A stretch of DNA of 64,000 nucleotides from Sphingomonas insulae (GTDB lineage: Bacteria; Pseudomonadota; Alphaproteobacteria; Sphingomonadales; Sphingomonadaceae). The position numbers and the translations under genes were made by a program. The stretch lies in contig NZ_CP048422.1 in the NCBI RefSeq assembly GCF_010450875.1, positions 2,077,001 to 2,141,000 of the forward strand. Direction: 5' to 3'. Within the stretch, counting starts at the first letter, position 1. Each line of letters starts with the position of its first letter. Shown in pieces: positions 1-7,481 of this stretch. Under the pieces are notes generated by a model, which was not told the origin of the DNA, made no database searches, and was given only the letters and a program-made list of their open reading frames with translations.

Positions 1-583
1 AGACCGGCGCACTGGCCTTCCGGCGTGTGGAGTTGCCGGATCGGATGGGCCTCTTCGTCGCCAAGCCTGCGGCCGCCGCGATCAACACGAGATCGTCTTC
101 GTCGAACGTCGGCCGGATGCGCGCGAGCGCGACTATGTCGTCACCGGTGACTTCGACGCCGCCGGTCAGGTAGCGGCCCAGGACATCCGCCTTCGATAGA
201 GGCGGCATCTCCGCTGCGGAGATCGGAATGAGCGTGCCGGTCACGTCGTCGTAGATTATGCCTTGCACCGGCTCGTCGATCGCCGCGAGTGCGGTGGCAA
301 GCGCAAGGGCCTGATCGACCGTGGATGGCCTCGGCACATGCTCGAGCAGGTCAAGCGCTCCTGAGCAGAGATGGCAGCTGTAGTCGATGCCGGCGAAAGT
401 CAGGATCTTCAGCTCAGCCAGCTCAAGCCCAGTGGTCGAGGCGAAGGTGGGCGTCATGACGAGCACGCGCCGTCCCCCCTTAACCGCATGGATCCAGAAG
501 GCGTTATCGACCGAGCGGATGACACGCCCGAGCTGGGCGCCATCCGGAAGTGGCGTTCCTTGGGGAAGCGGAGAGCTTGGCAT
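1..583 (-). CDS. hypothetical protein, Hsp70-operon partner (3' end outside window)
   Basis: An open frame reads from an ATG at 583 leftward off the window edge, giving 194 visible residues without a stop. The ATG shares one base with the stop codon of the upstream Hsp70 gene (TGATG), so the two are almost certainly translationally coupled. I do not recognise the family. The visible part is soluble-looking, with no signal peptide or membrane segment. It has a CxxC pair at residues 70-73 (CHLC) in an otherwise Ala/Leu-rich, acidic sequence. A role as client-specific partner of the Hsp70 is inferred only from the operon position. Confidence 0.6.
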   Translation of the reverse strand, partial: MPSSPLPQGTPLPDGAQLGRVIRSVDNAFWIHAVKGGRRVLVMTPTFASTTGLELAELKILTFAGIDYSCHLCSGALDLLEHVPRPSTVDQALALATALAAIDEPVQGIIYDDVTGTLIPISAAEMPPLSKADVLGRYLTGGVEVTGDDIVALARIRPTFDEDDLVLIAAAAGLATKRPIRSGNSTRRKASAPV

Positions 584-3060
584 CAGCCCCTCACGATGTT
601 GGTCATCGCGAGCATCTCCTCCTCGCCGCCACGCGTGAAACGCAGCTCGTCGAGAGTGATGAGAAGATCGCGAAGCATCGCTATATCGGGCTGAGCCAGA
701 GCAGCCCGGCCCTGCTGGATGAGCGCTCCGTAGCGGGCCTGGTCGATGAACTGCTCTGGGCTGCGCGAAAGCCAGTGGAAGCGTTCGACAATGAACTCGT
801 CGGATCGCCACAGCGCCGCAATGTTCTTCGACCGTAGTTCCGACAGGTGCGCCTCGAAGTCGGTGCCGTTGATGTCGATCGAATGCTGCGCTGTCCGCAC
901 AAGCGCATCGAACGCCTTGGCTTCTTCGGGGCGGGCGAACTCGCGCCCCCAGCCGTCGAAGTTAGCAACGACGCCATCGAGATCGATCTGGCGAATGACC
1001 TTGAGATGGTCCTTACGAACCTGAGAAATGTCGCGGCGTGCGGCGCGAATTTCGTCGAGGGCCTGCTTGGTTTCCTCGGGTTCGGCACGGTCGACATCGA
1101 GACTCGACGCCTTGGCTATTCTGTCCCGGATCGCACCGACCCGAGGATCGTCGATGTGCCGACCGAACTCGTCGAGCCGCCCGATCGTCGCCTGGGCCTC
1201 GACGGCGACCAGGCCAGCCGCCTGCGCATAGTCGAGCTGCGCATCCTGTCGTGCGTAATAGTTGTGGCCGCTAGTGAACGAGCCGCCAATCTCGTCTACC
1301 GACACGTCAAGGCGGATCGTCCCGCCATCGGTAATCTCGTACTCGCACCGGATCTCCGAGCCGACCGAGATCATCCCTTCCTCGAAGTCCGATCCCGACA
1401 CCCGGAAGGTGCCGATGAACACGTTGTCCTCGACGGGCTCGCGGATGTCGCCTTCCCAGAGCTTGAAGTTGAGCGCACCAGGGCTGCCCGCTCGAAGGGC
1501 TTCGGCAACCCTGAAGTTTACGACGCCCTTCTTGGGCAGTGCATCGCCCGCTCGGACAAGCGGAACCAGCACAGTGGGCCCACCACGTCGCTCGAGCGCC
1601 TCGACACTGATGGTGTGCGAGGCCGGGATGGCGTCGATGGACGCGGCCGTCCTGCTGATGACGATGCGGTCATTGGCGATGCCCACCGGGCCGCCGCTTG
1701 CGTCGAAGACGAAGACGCGGAAGCCGTTCTCGCCAGGCTTCGCCAGCGGCAGGTCGATGGCCGCACCTTCCTTCAGTTCCTTGCGCCCGGACGACCAGCC
1801 AGTGTCCAAGCTGTCGACCTGGAACTCGCCGGTGGAGGCGCCGACCTTCCGTGCGACTATTCGGGCCGATGCATCAGGCGTGCGCGCGACGAACGAGAAC
1901 TCAAGGCCGGTAGCAGACAGGGAACTGCGGGAAGCCTTGCGACCGCGGCTCTGGGTGGACCAGTCGATCGACTCAGCGAAGATCGCCGCGCCTTCGGCAA
2001 CCGCGGTCATCGGGTTCACGTCGGTCGAGGCGGCGATCCCAAGTTCGAAAGCGACCTTGTCGCGGAGCGGCTTGTACTGCGTGGGGCCACCGACGAAGAC
2101 CACTCGGTCGACGTCGTGGGAGCTGATGCCGGCCTGGTCGAGCGTCGCGCGCGCAGACTCGATTGCCTTGTCGAGGATTGGTGCGATCAACCGATCGAGT
2201 CCAGCTCGGTCGAGCGGGATGTCGATGTATATCTCTTCACCGGCGTCGTCGCGCACGCCGATCTCGGTCTCCGACAGCGCGACCACTGCGTCGTCAGCAC
2301 GCGACAGCTCGATCTTGGCGCGCTCGGCTGCCCATGTCGCCAGTCGGACGAGAGACTTGAACCGCTTGTCGGCAACGAAGTTCTCGCCGAGGTCGAAGGT
2401 CTGGACCAGCCATGGCTTGACCACCTCGTCCATCAGAGCGCGGTCGATGTCCCGACCACCGCACATCTCCACCCCGCCATGCGCGAGGAGGCTGACGCGA
2501 CCCTTCATGCTCTGGGCAATGGCGATGTCCAGAGTGCCGCCACCGAGATCGAAAACCAGGAACGTGCCGTCGCGATTGCGCTGTCGCATGACGCTCATGA
2601 CTGCGGCCACCGGCTCCTGCATCAGCGCCACCCGACCGATGCCGGCGGACTCGGCTGCCGCGAGCGTCGCATCCTTCTGCATCTGGTTGAAGGCGGCAGG
2701 AACCGTGATGACGGTGCCGGTGTCGCCATCTCGCCGCATCGTCTCGGGAAGATAGCCGAACACCGTGCGCAGGACCTCGGCCGAGCACTCCTCCGGAGTC
2801 ATGACCTTGTTCAAGGCCGTCAGCCGAACCGGCGTGCTGGTTCCCATCATGCGCTTGAACAGCGTGGCCGCGTTATCTGGATTACGTGCCGCGTTGGCGT
2901 AGGCTCGAGAACCGACGAACTTGTTGCCGCGCCGATCGATAAAGATGGCTGACGGGGTGACGTCGTGCTGCTCGGGGCTCTTGTAGAGAGCCACCGCCTC
3001 GCCATCGTAGCTGGCGATCGCGCTGTTGGTCGTACCGAGATCGATTCCTACGTATTCCAC
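583..3060 (-). CDS. Hsp70/DnaK-family chaperone, divergent, with long C-terminal extension
   Basis: An 825-residue protein with a complete Hsp70 ATPase domain: phosphate-1 loop GIDLGTTNSA at residues 5-14, phosphate-2 loop DLGGGTLDI from 171, and adenosine motif VGGPTQ at 323-328, ending near 365. The rest is unlike DnaK: a beta-rich region at about 380-600, then a helical charged tail of some 220 residues, against about 640 residues in total for housekeeping DnaK. The start is GTG at 3060, preceded by AGGAA; the upstream ORF ends five bases before and the downstream ORF overlaps the stop. It is a dedicated accessory Hsp70, not the housekeeping dnaK, which normally lies with dnaJ. Its client is unknown. 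Confidence 0.85.
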   Translation of the reverse strand: MEYVGIDLGTTNSAIASYDGEAVALYKSPEQHDVTPSAIFIDRRGNKFVGSRAYANAARNPDNAATLFKRMMGTSTPVRLTALNKVMTPEECSAEVLRTVFGYLPETMRRDGDTGTVITVPAAFNQMQKDATLAAAESAGIGRVALMQEPVAAVMSVMRQRNRDGTFLVFDLGGGTLDIAIAQSMKGRVSLLAHGGVEMCGGRDIDRALMDEVVKPWLVQTFDLGENFVADKRFKSLVRLATWAAERAKIELSRADDAVVALSETEIGVRDDAGEEIYIDIPLDRAGLDRLIAPILDKAIESARATLDQAGISSHDVDRVVFVGGPTQYKPLRDKVAFELGIAASTDVNPMTAVAEGAAIFAESIDWSTQSRGRKASRSSLSATGLEFSFVARTPDASARIVARKVGASTGEFQVDSLDTGWSSGRKELKEGAAIDLPLAKPGENGFRVFVFDASGGPVGIANDRIVISRTAASIDAIPASHTISVEALERRGGPTVLVPLVRAGDALPKKGVVNFRVAEALRAGSPGALNFKLWEGDIREPVEDNVFIGTFRVSGSDFEEGMISVGSEIRCEYEITDGGTIRLDVSVDEIGGSFTSGHNYYARQDAQLDYAQAAGLVAVEAQATIGRLDEFGRHIDDPRVGAIRDRIAKASSLDVDRAEPEETKQALDEIRAARRDISQVRKDHLKVIRQIDLDGVVANFDGWGREFARPEEAKAFDALVRTAQHSIDINGTDFEAHLSELRSKNIAALWRSDEFIVERFHWLSRSPEQFIDQARYGALIQQGRAALAQPDIAMLRDLLITLDELRFTRGGEEEMLAMTNIVRG

Positions 3061-3064
3061 GCTT

Positions 3065-3415
3065 TTAATTCCTGAGCATCATGGTGCCGGTACGACGAAC
3101 CCCGTCGGGACCCATCACGATCGGCTCCATCATCTGATCGACGTAAAGGTTGTCTTCGGGACCGAAGTCCGCCGCGTTGAGCGCGGTGGCTGCCATGCCC
3201 GTGTCGTAGGGCTGCCCATCCAGAGTCACGAGACGAAGGCCCAAGGGTGAGAGACTGTCGTCCAGCTTGCGCTGAAAATATCTAACCTGATTGGCTTGGC
3301 GCCCCGCCGCCCTGATATCGCTTGCGTCGATCGAACGCTGGAACAGGCGACACAGCCGCCAGCTCTCGACCGCAAGGTTGATGAGCAGCTCCTGAGCATC
3401 AGCCGTATCGTCCAT
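3065..3415 (-). CDS. small GrpE-like protein, putative nucleotide exchange factor of the adjacent Hsp70
   Basis: A 116-residue protein, first gene of the three-gene Hsp70 operon. The ATG at 3415 is preceded by a strong GAGGGGGA ribosome site; an upstream in-frame ATG at 3436 lacks one. The N-terminal half is helical and charged. The C-terminal half has a short beta pattern starting DGQPYD (66-71) and ending in EPIVMGPDGVRRTGTMML (97-114). This resembles the GrpE beta domain, which carries a G-x-PFDP motif and a closing R-V-L-R-P-A strand. GrpE is the nucleotide exchange factor of DnaK, so the pairing makes sense, but the match is by eye and weak. It could be an unrelated Hsp70 partner. Confidence 0.55.
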   Translation of the reverse strand: MDDTADAQELLINLAVESWRLCRLFQRSIDASDIRAAGRQANQVRYFQRKLDDSLSPLGLRLVTLDGQPYDTGMAATALNAADFGPEDNLYVDQMMEPIVMGPDGVRRTGTMMLRN

Positions 3416-3521
3416 AAGTCCCCCTCGACGCCTCAATGAACTCAGGCCCGTTGATTTTCGGTTGTAGGATGGAGAGATAAAATCGCCAAGGGATCAGGAT
3501 CCTCCAGATCGCGACGGTCGA

Positions 3522-4790
3522 TCAGTCAGCACTCACCATCGGAACGTCCTCGATCCTCGTGGTCCATGCCGGTGACCGGTTCTCCGCGCGCATCTTCCAG
3601 TCGCGCCTGAATCCCTGCGCCGCAGGCACGGCGGTGAACTTGCCGAACCTGCCGTTGACCTCGTCCAGCGCGGTCATCAGCCGCTCGCGACGTTCAACGT
3701 CGCCCTCGAACAGCGTCCTGGGCCGCAGTTCGGCCGCGACGAGGTCGTCGAGCATGATGCCGGCCTTGGTGTAGGCGTAGCCATCGCGCCACGCCGCCTC
3801 GACGCCGCGCCGCGCAGCCGCGAGCAGCTCGAGCGAGTCCGCCGTCATCGGGTGCAGCGACATCCGCCGGGCGCCCTGATACTGTCCGGCACCGGCCTTG
3901 AACCGGTTGGTGTGGAAGAAGACGGTGAGCTGGCCGGCGACCAGCCCATGCTGGCGCAGCTTCTCGCCGGCGCGCATCGCATACTGCGCGACCGCGCCCA
4001 TCAGCGTCTCCAGATCATGCACTGGCGTACCGAAGCTGCGCGTCACCGCCATGCCCCTGCGCTGCGGCTCGATCACCTCGACCGCGCTCGCCGCTACGCC
4101 CTGCAGCTCGGCCACCAGCCGCTCCAGAACGACGGTGCCGAGCCCACGGGCCTGCTTGAGCTGCATGTCCCGGATCTGCCCGGCTGTCGTGATGCCGATC
4201 TCGGCGAGCTTCGTCGCCGTCGCTCGTCCGATGCCCCACACGTCACCGGCGGGGAAGCGGTCCAGCACCCAGGAACGCAGGACGGGATCGCGGAGGTCGG
4301 CGACGCCGTCGAACAGGGGGTTCTTCTTGGCGGCGGCGTTCGCCAGCTTCGCCAGCGTCTTCGTCGGGGCGATGCCGACGCAGGTCGGGATCGTGGTCCA
4401 GCGCCGGACCTGGTCGCGCATCGCATTGGCGTGATCGACCAGATCGCGGTCGGCGAACGGCTCCAGATTGAGGAACGTCTCGTCAATCGAGTAGATCTCG
4501 ACCTCGCTGGCGAATTCCTCGACCGCCGCGACCACCCGCCGCTGCATGTCGCCGTAGAGCGTGTAGTTGGACGAGCGCACCACAACGCCGTGCTTCGTCA
4601 GCCGATCGCGGATCAGGTGGATCGGATCGCCCATCTTCACACCGAGCGCCTTGGCCTCGCTGGATCGCGCGATCGCGCAGCCATCGTTGTTGCTCGCGAC
4701 GACGACGGGCACGCCGTTCAGGCTGGCGTCGAACGCGCGCTCGCAGCTGACGTAGTAGTTGTTGCAGTCGATGAGCGCGACGGTGGTCAT
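3522..4790 (-). CDS. umuC: error-prone DNA polymerase V catalytic subunit UmuC
   Basis: A 422-residue Y-family translesion polymerase. The N-terminus has the metal-binding [15 protein letters not shown] motif and the palm has [10 protein letters not shown] with the catalytic Asp-Glu. Helix-hairpin-helix and little-finger regions follow, as expected for UmuC (E. coli, 422 residues). The frame is open further upstream, but the ATG at 4790 overlaps the umuD stop by four bases (ATGA) and gives the canonical N-terminus [11 protein letters not shown]. It forms an operon with umuD under an SOS box. Sphingomonads usually rely on imuAB/dnaE2 for mutagenesis, so umuDC here fits an accessory origin (inference). 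Confidence 0.95.
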   Translation of the reverse strand: MTTVALIDCNNYYVSCERAFDASLNGVPVVVASNNDGCAIARSSEAKALGVKMGDPIHLIRDRLTKHGVVVRSSNYTLYGDMQRRVVAAVEEFASEVEIYSIDETFLNLEPFADRDLVDHANAMRDQVRRWTTIPTCVGIAPTKTLAKLANAAAKKNPLFDGVADLRDPVLRSWVLDRFPAGDVWGIGRATATKLAEIGITTAGQIRDMQLKQARGLGTVVLERLVAELQGVAASAVEVIEPQRRGMAVTRSFGTPVHDLETLMGAVAQYAMRAGEKLRQHGLVAGQLTVFFHTNRFKAGAGQYQGARRMSLHPMTADSLELLAAARRGVEAAWRDGYAYTKAGIMLDDLVAAELRPRTLFEGDVERRERLMTALDEVNGRFGKFTAVPAAQGFRRDWKMRAENRSPAWTTRIEDVPMVSAD

Positions 4791-5236
4791 CGCCTGTACC
4801 GCCGCGCCAGCGCCACGACGACGCCCCATACCTCGACCGTCTCGTCGACGATGATCCGATCGTAGCCCTCCGCCTCCGGCACCAGCCACAGTCGACCGGC
4901 CGAGCGCCGGAGCCGCTTCATCGTGCGGCTGCCGTCGACAAGCGCAACGACGATGTCGCCGGGACGCGCTTCCACAGCCCGGCTGACCACCACCAGATCG
5001 CCATCGGCGATGCCGGCATCCACCATCGAGTGCCCCGCTACGCGCATGACGTAGCTCGCCGCCGGATGGTCGATCAGCCATGAGGCGAGATCGATCGGCT
5101 CGTCCATGTCGTCCTGCGCCGGCGACGGGAAACCCGCGGGCGTCGTTTCGACGAGCATGCGCGCTTCGAACGGCACCATCTCGAACGGCAGCTCGTGCAG
5201 CGTCAGGTGTGGCATGCTTGCTCGCGGTACGGTCAT
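4787..5236 (-). CDS. umuD: UmuD, LexA-like S24 autopeptidase subunit of polymerase V
   Basis: A protein of 149 residues from the ATG at 5236. It has the S24 serine-lysine dyad: Ser in GHSMVDAGI and Lys in DGSRTMKRL. An Ala-Gly self-cleavage site lies in TTPAGFPSP near the N-terminus. RecA-stimulated cleavage gives UmuD', which joins UmuC to form polymerase V. An alternative ATG at 5263 adds nine residues but lies inside the SOS box, so it would require transcription to begin within the operator; AAAGGCGGA precedes the 5236 start. The stop overlaps the umuC start. Confidence 0.9.
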   Translation of the reverse strand: MTVPRASMPHLTLHELPFEMVPFEARMLVETTPAGFPSPAQDDMDEPIDLASWLIDHPAASYVMRVAGHSMVDAGIADGDLVVVSRAVEARPGDIVVALVDGSRTMKRLRRSAGRLWLVPEAEGYDRIIVDETVEVWGVVVALARRYRR

Positions 5237-5257
5237 TCCGCCTTTGTAGGACGGAGT

Positions 5258-5272
5258 GAACATTCCGGGAAC
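5258..5272 (-). promoter_or_regulatory. LexA-binding SOS box of umuDC
   Basis: A perfect direct repeat GTTC-N7-GTTC on the minus strand (GAAC-N7-GAAC as given), the alphaproteobacterial LexA operator. It lies 21 bases upstream of the preferred umuD start at 5236. LexA would repress umuDC until DNA damage. Confidence 0.85.
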
Positions 5273-5332
5273 AGCGCTGATGCAGATTCTTCGTCCCGGA
5301 TCCGGGGCATGTCCGGCCGGAGGGGCCTGTCG

Positions 5333-6154
5333 TCAGTGCCCCAACGGCGTCGGGCTGTGCGAGTTGTAGGCGTCGAAGAAGATGCGCTTCAGCTCGCGGC
5401 GGTCCGACGGATCCTCCCAGTTGACCAGCTCGTCGGCATACGGCTTCAGGATCGCTAGGTTGTCGTGAAGCTCGCCGAGCCGCGCGGGCGCCGCGGCGAA
5501 CACGCCGATCTTGTGCACCCTGTAGTCGGGCACGACCGACTGGGCACGATCGAGAACCACGGCCTTCAGCGCCGCCTGGGCGAGCCGCGGGCTGTTCGCG
5601 CGCAGGTCGAGCACTGCCGCGACGTGGAACTGACCGTTCAGCTGCGCGAAGTCGGCCTCGAGCCCGTCGGCGACGCGGAAGTTGCGGATCACCTTGCCGC
5701 TACGCAGCTCGTCGTCGCGGCCAGCCAGGATCTCGGCTCCACGCAGCTCGGCGCTGATCTCCGCCACCACGGTCGATCCGTCGCGGCTGCGCGGCGCACG
5801 CCTGCGGGCGACCAGCGTATCGACGATCTCGCCGACCATCTTCTCGTATTCGGCCGGCTTTCTCGCCTCGAACCAGCCGCGGCTGGTCGACGTGAACTGG
5901 TTTTCCACCAGCGACACGCGGTCCATGCGCTCGCGGGCCTCAAGCGAAGGATCGTCCAGCGCCTCGACGGCCGAGGCGAACGCGTCGATGTCAGCGTCCC
6001 ACGACCCGGCCGCCAACACGGCCAGCTTGCGCGTCTCGCTGATGCGGAGCTCAACGCCGTCCGGTCCGAAGATCATCAGTCCGATATTCACCCGCTCGCC
6101 ACGACGACGATCGGGAACCGCCTGAACAACGGCGTAGTTAAAGATAGTCGCCAC
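5333..6154 (-). CDS. DUF3037 family protein paired with HipA-like kinase
   Basis: A 273-residue soluble protein with the DUF3037 start ([21 protein letters not shown]), followed by helical and charged sequence. It starts with GTG at 6154, behind AAGGAG at good spacing, and overlaps the end of the upstream HipA-like gene by 17 bases. DUF3037 genes are commonly annotated next to HipA-like kinases, but no biochemical function is established that I know of. It may be the substrate, regulator or antidote of the kinase (inference from pairing). Confidence 0.8.
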   Translation of the reverse strand: MATIFNYAVVQAVPDRRRGERVNIGLMIFGPDGVELRISETRKLAVLAAGSWDADIDAFASAVEALDDPSLEARERMDRVSLVENQFTSTSRGWFEARKPAEYEKMVGEIVDTLVARRRAPRSRDGSTVVAEISAELRGAEILAGRDDELRSGKVIRNFRVADGLEADFAQLNGQFHVAAVLDLRANSPRLAQAALKAVVLDRAQSVVPDYRVHKIGVFAAAPARLGELHDNLAILKPYADELVNWEDPSDRRELKRIFFDAYNSHSPTPLGH

Positions 6155-6899
6155 CCTTAACTCCTTCCCTTATATCGCCGATACGTGAAGTCCTCACGTC
6201 GCTCTTCCACCACGAAATAATGCCATCACGCTGCTGATCGGTCAACCATTCTTTTGGGTGGGAAGCTATAATCTTATCCACCTTAGAGTCGTCAAGAGAC
6301 TCTATTCTATCTAGAACGTGGTATGCTTCCGACTTGATGAAGAATTCGCCAAACAGAGCGCGCAGGATTTTGATCACCCTGACCGTATTGTGCATGTCCG
6401 ACATCGGCAGGACAGGCGGCGGCATGCCCTGAACCAGCCACGCGCGACTGTAGTCGAACGCCAGGAGCGAGATACCGAAGTGCTGCTCACGCACGATGTA
6501 GTTGTTCGTGTGCCGATCGACGTTGTTTACGAACAGGTCGAACGCGTAGATGCGCGACAGCGTCGGCGCGAGCGAGGAGAAGTCTATCCGGCCGTCTTGC
6601 GCGCGCAGGATCCAGTCGGTCGAGTTATGTCCCGTCTCCCACCGCGAGCCGAAGCAGGCCTTTCCCTTCACGTCGACGATCTTGCACGGCGGCGATGCCA
6701 GACCGACGAGTTCGCCGAGGTGCGTGCAGAACCATTCGGAATGGGGAACGGCCGCGACCACGACGTCGTCCTTCACCGCATAGTCGGACCCGTCGTCGCA
6801 GTGGCAGATCTGGCTGCAGTCCGCGGTGCCGAAGCTCGCGGTATCGCACCATCGGGCCTGCACCGGCACCGCGAGCGTCAGCTGCTCCGCATCAGCCAT
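6138..6899 (-). CDS. HipA-like (HipA_2 type) protein kinase
   Basis: A 253-residue protein with the core of the HipA kinase fold but without the HipA N-terminal subdomain. A Lys in YAVKD (residue 43) suits ATP binding. The catalytic loop is NNVDRHTNN (125-133, Asp128), and FDYSRAW (148-154, Asp149) fits the metal-binding Asp. Canonical HipA toxins are about 440 residues and pair with HipB; no HTH antitoxin gene lies nearby, and the partner here is the overlapping DUF3037 gene. The C-terminal third (about 6160-6330) is clearly less GC-rich than its surroundings, which fits horizontal acquisition. Confidence 0.75.
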   Translation of the reverse strand: MADAEQLTLAVPVQARWCDTASFGTADCSQICHCDDGSDYAVKDDVVVAAVPHSEWFCTHLGELVGLASPPCKIVDVKGKACFGSRWETGHNSTDWILRAQDGRIDFSSLAPTLSRIYAFDLFVNNVDRHTNNYIVREQHFGISLLAFDYSRAWLVQGMPPPVLPMSDMHNTVRVIKILRALFGEFFIKSEAYHVLDRIESLDDSKVDKIIASHPKEWLTDQQRDGIISWWKSDVRTSRIGDIREGVKGGDYL

Positions 6900-7308
6900 G
6901 ATTTGTCCGCGCCATCAATTTCCCCGTTCGCACGCGGCCTATCCAACCGGCTGCTCTTCTGATGCAGGGCTACGCCCCTTCACGTCAACGAAAGGTTAGG
7001 TAGCCTTGACTTAGGAAGGCCGACGCGATGATCTCTCATTGCAGGCTACGGTGATCTCGGCTCGATGCCCGTACCGGTCGAGGCGTGAAGACCGCCGGAC
7101 CCGTCTCGTCGGTCGATCAACACGACCTGCCGATGCGCACGGAGCGGCGGATAGGCAATCCATCCAGAAACTCGTACTGCCCTCGCGCCGCGGCGTCGTC
7201 GCGGCGCGGGTATGCCGAAGGTACAGCGCGAGGTAGCTGGCGCTGGTACAGCGGCCATGGAGAAGCCACACAAGAAACCGCGGTTTTCTGCCATTCAGAG
7301 ATGTTGGC

Positions 7309-7331
7309 TTTTGATCCCGTAGGGGTCACCA
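7309..7331 (+). other. tRNA 3'-end-like remnant, putative attachment site (att)
   Basis: The sequence TTTTGATCCCGTAGGGGTCACCA matches the layout of a tRNA 3' end in part: T-loop-like TTTTGAT, then CCCGT (3' T stem), AGGGGTC (acceptor 3' strand), discriminator A and CCA. The preceding bases cannot pair to complete the T stem and no 5' acceptor strand lies 70-80 bases upstream, so it is not a tRNA gene. Such fragments are left at one end of elements that integrate into tRNA genes. With this orientation the intact tRNA would lie to the left of the window. Confidence 0.4.
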
Positions 7332-7459
7332 GCTTTCATATCGATCGTACGGAAGCTGGTGGCCAGCGCGTCGCACGCGACGCCGTCACCGTCGGTTTGG
7401 TCTGACCGCCGAAGCCACGCCCCCTAAACGGGGTCTTAACTCCTCCTGCGCCAAGACCG

Positions 7460-7477
7460 CCCCGGTAACATCCGGGG
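7460..7477 (+). promoter_or_regulatory. hairpin in the cheA leader
   Basis: CCCCGG-TAACAT-CCGGGG forms a perfect 6-bp GC stem ending five bases before the cheA ATG, where a ribosome site would lie. It may limit initiation. No function is shown. Confidence 0.35.
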
Positions 7478-7481
7478 ACCC

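Larger units (their letters stand above)
6900..7481. other. intergenic stretch between accessory region and chemotaxis cluster
   Basis: No convincing gene is seen in these 582 bases; the short open frames on either strand have no ribosome sites or recognisable families. A near-palindrome centred on CCGCGG (7273-7289) and a tRNA-3'-end-like sequence (7309-7331) lie in its middle, and a hairpin (7460-7477) just before cheA. I read it as the edge of an integrated element. Confidence 0.5.

Noticed and set aside
847..2952. Open frame of 701 codons on the plus strand, opposite the Hsp70 gene
   Set aside because: No domain is recognisable and composition is that of an antisense frame; the Hsp70 motifs on the minus strand are unambiguous.
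7309..7331. Complete tRNA gene
   Set aside because: The 5' acceptor strand, D arm and anticodon arm are missing and the T stem does not pair.
7085..7405. Possible 106-codon gene in the island-edge gap
   Set aside because: No ribosome site or family, composition like random sequence, and it runs across the tRNA-like remnant.
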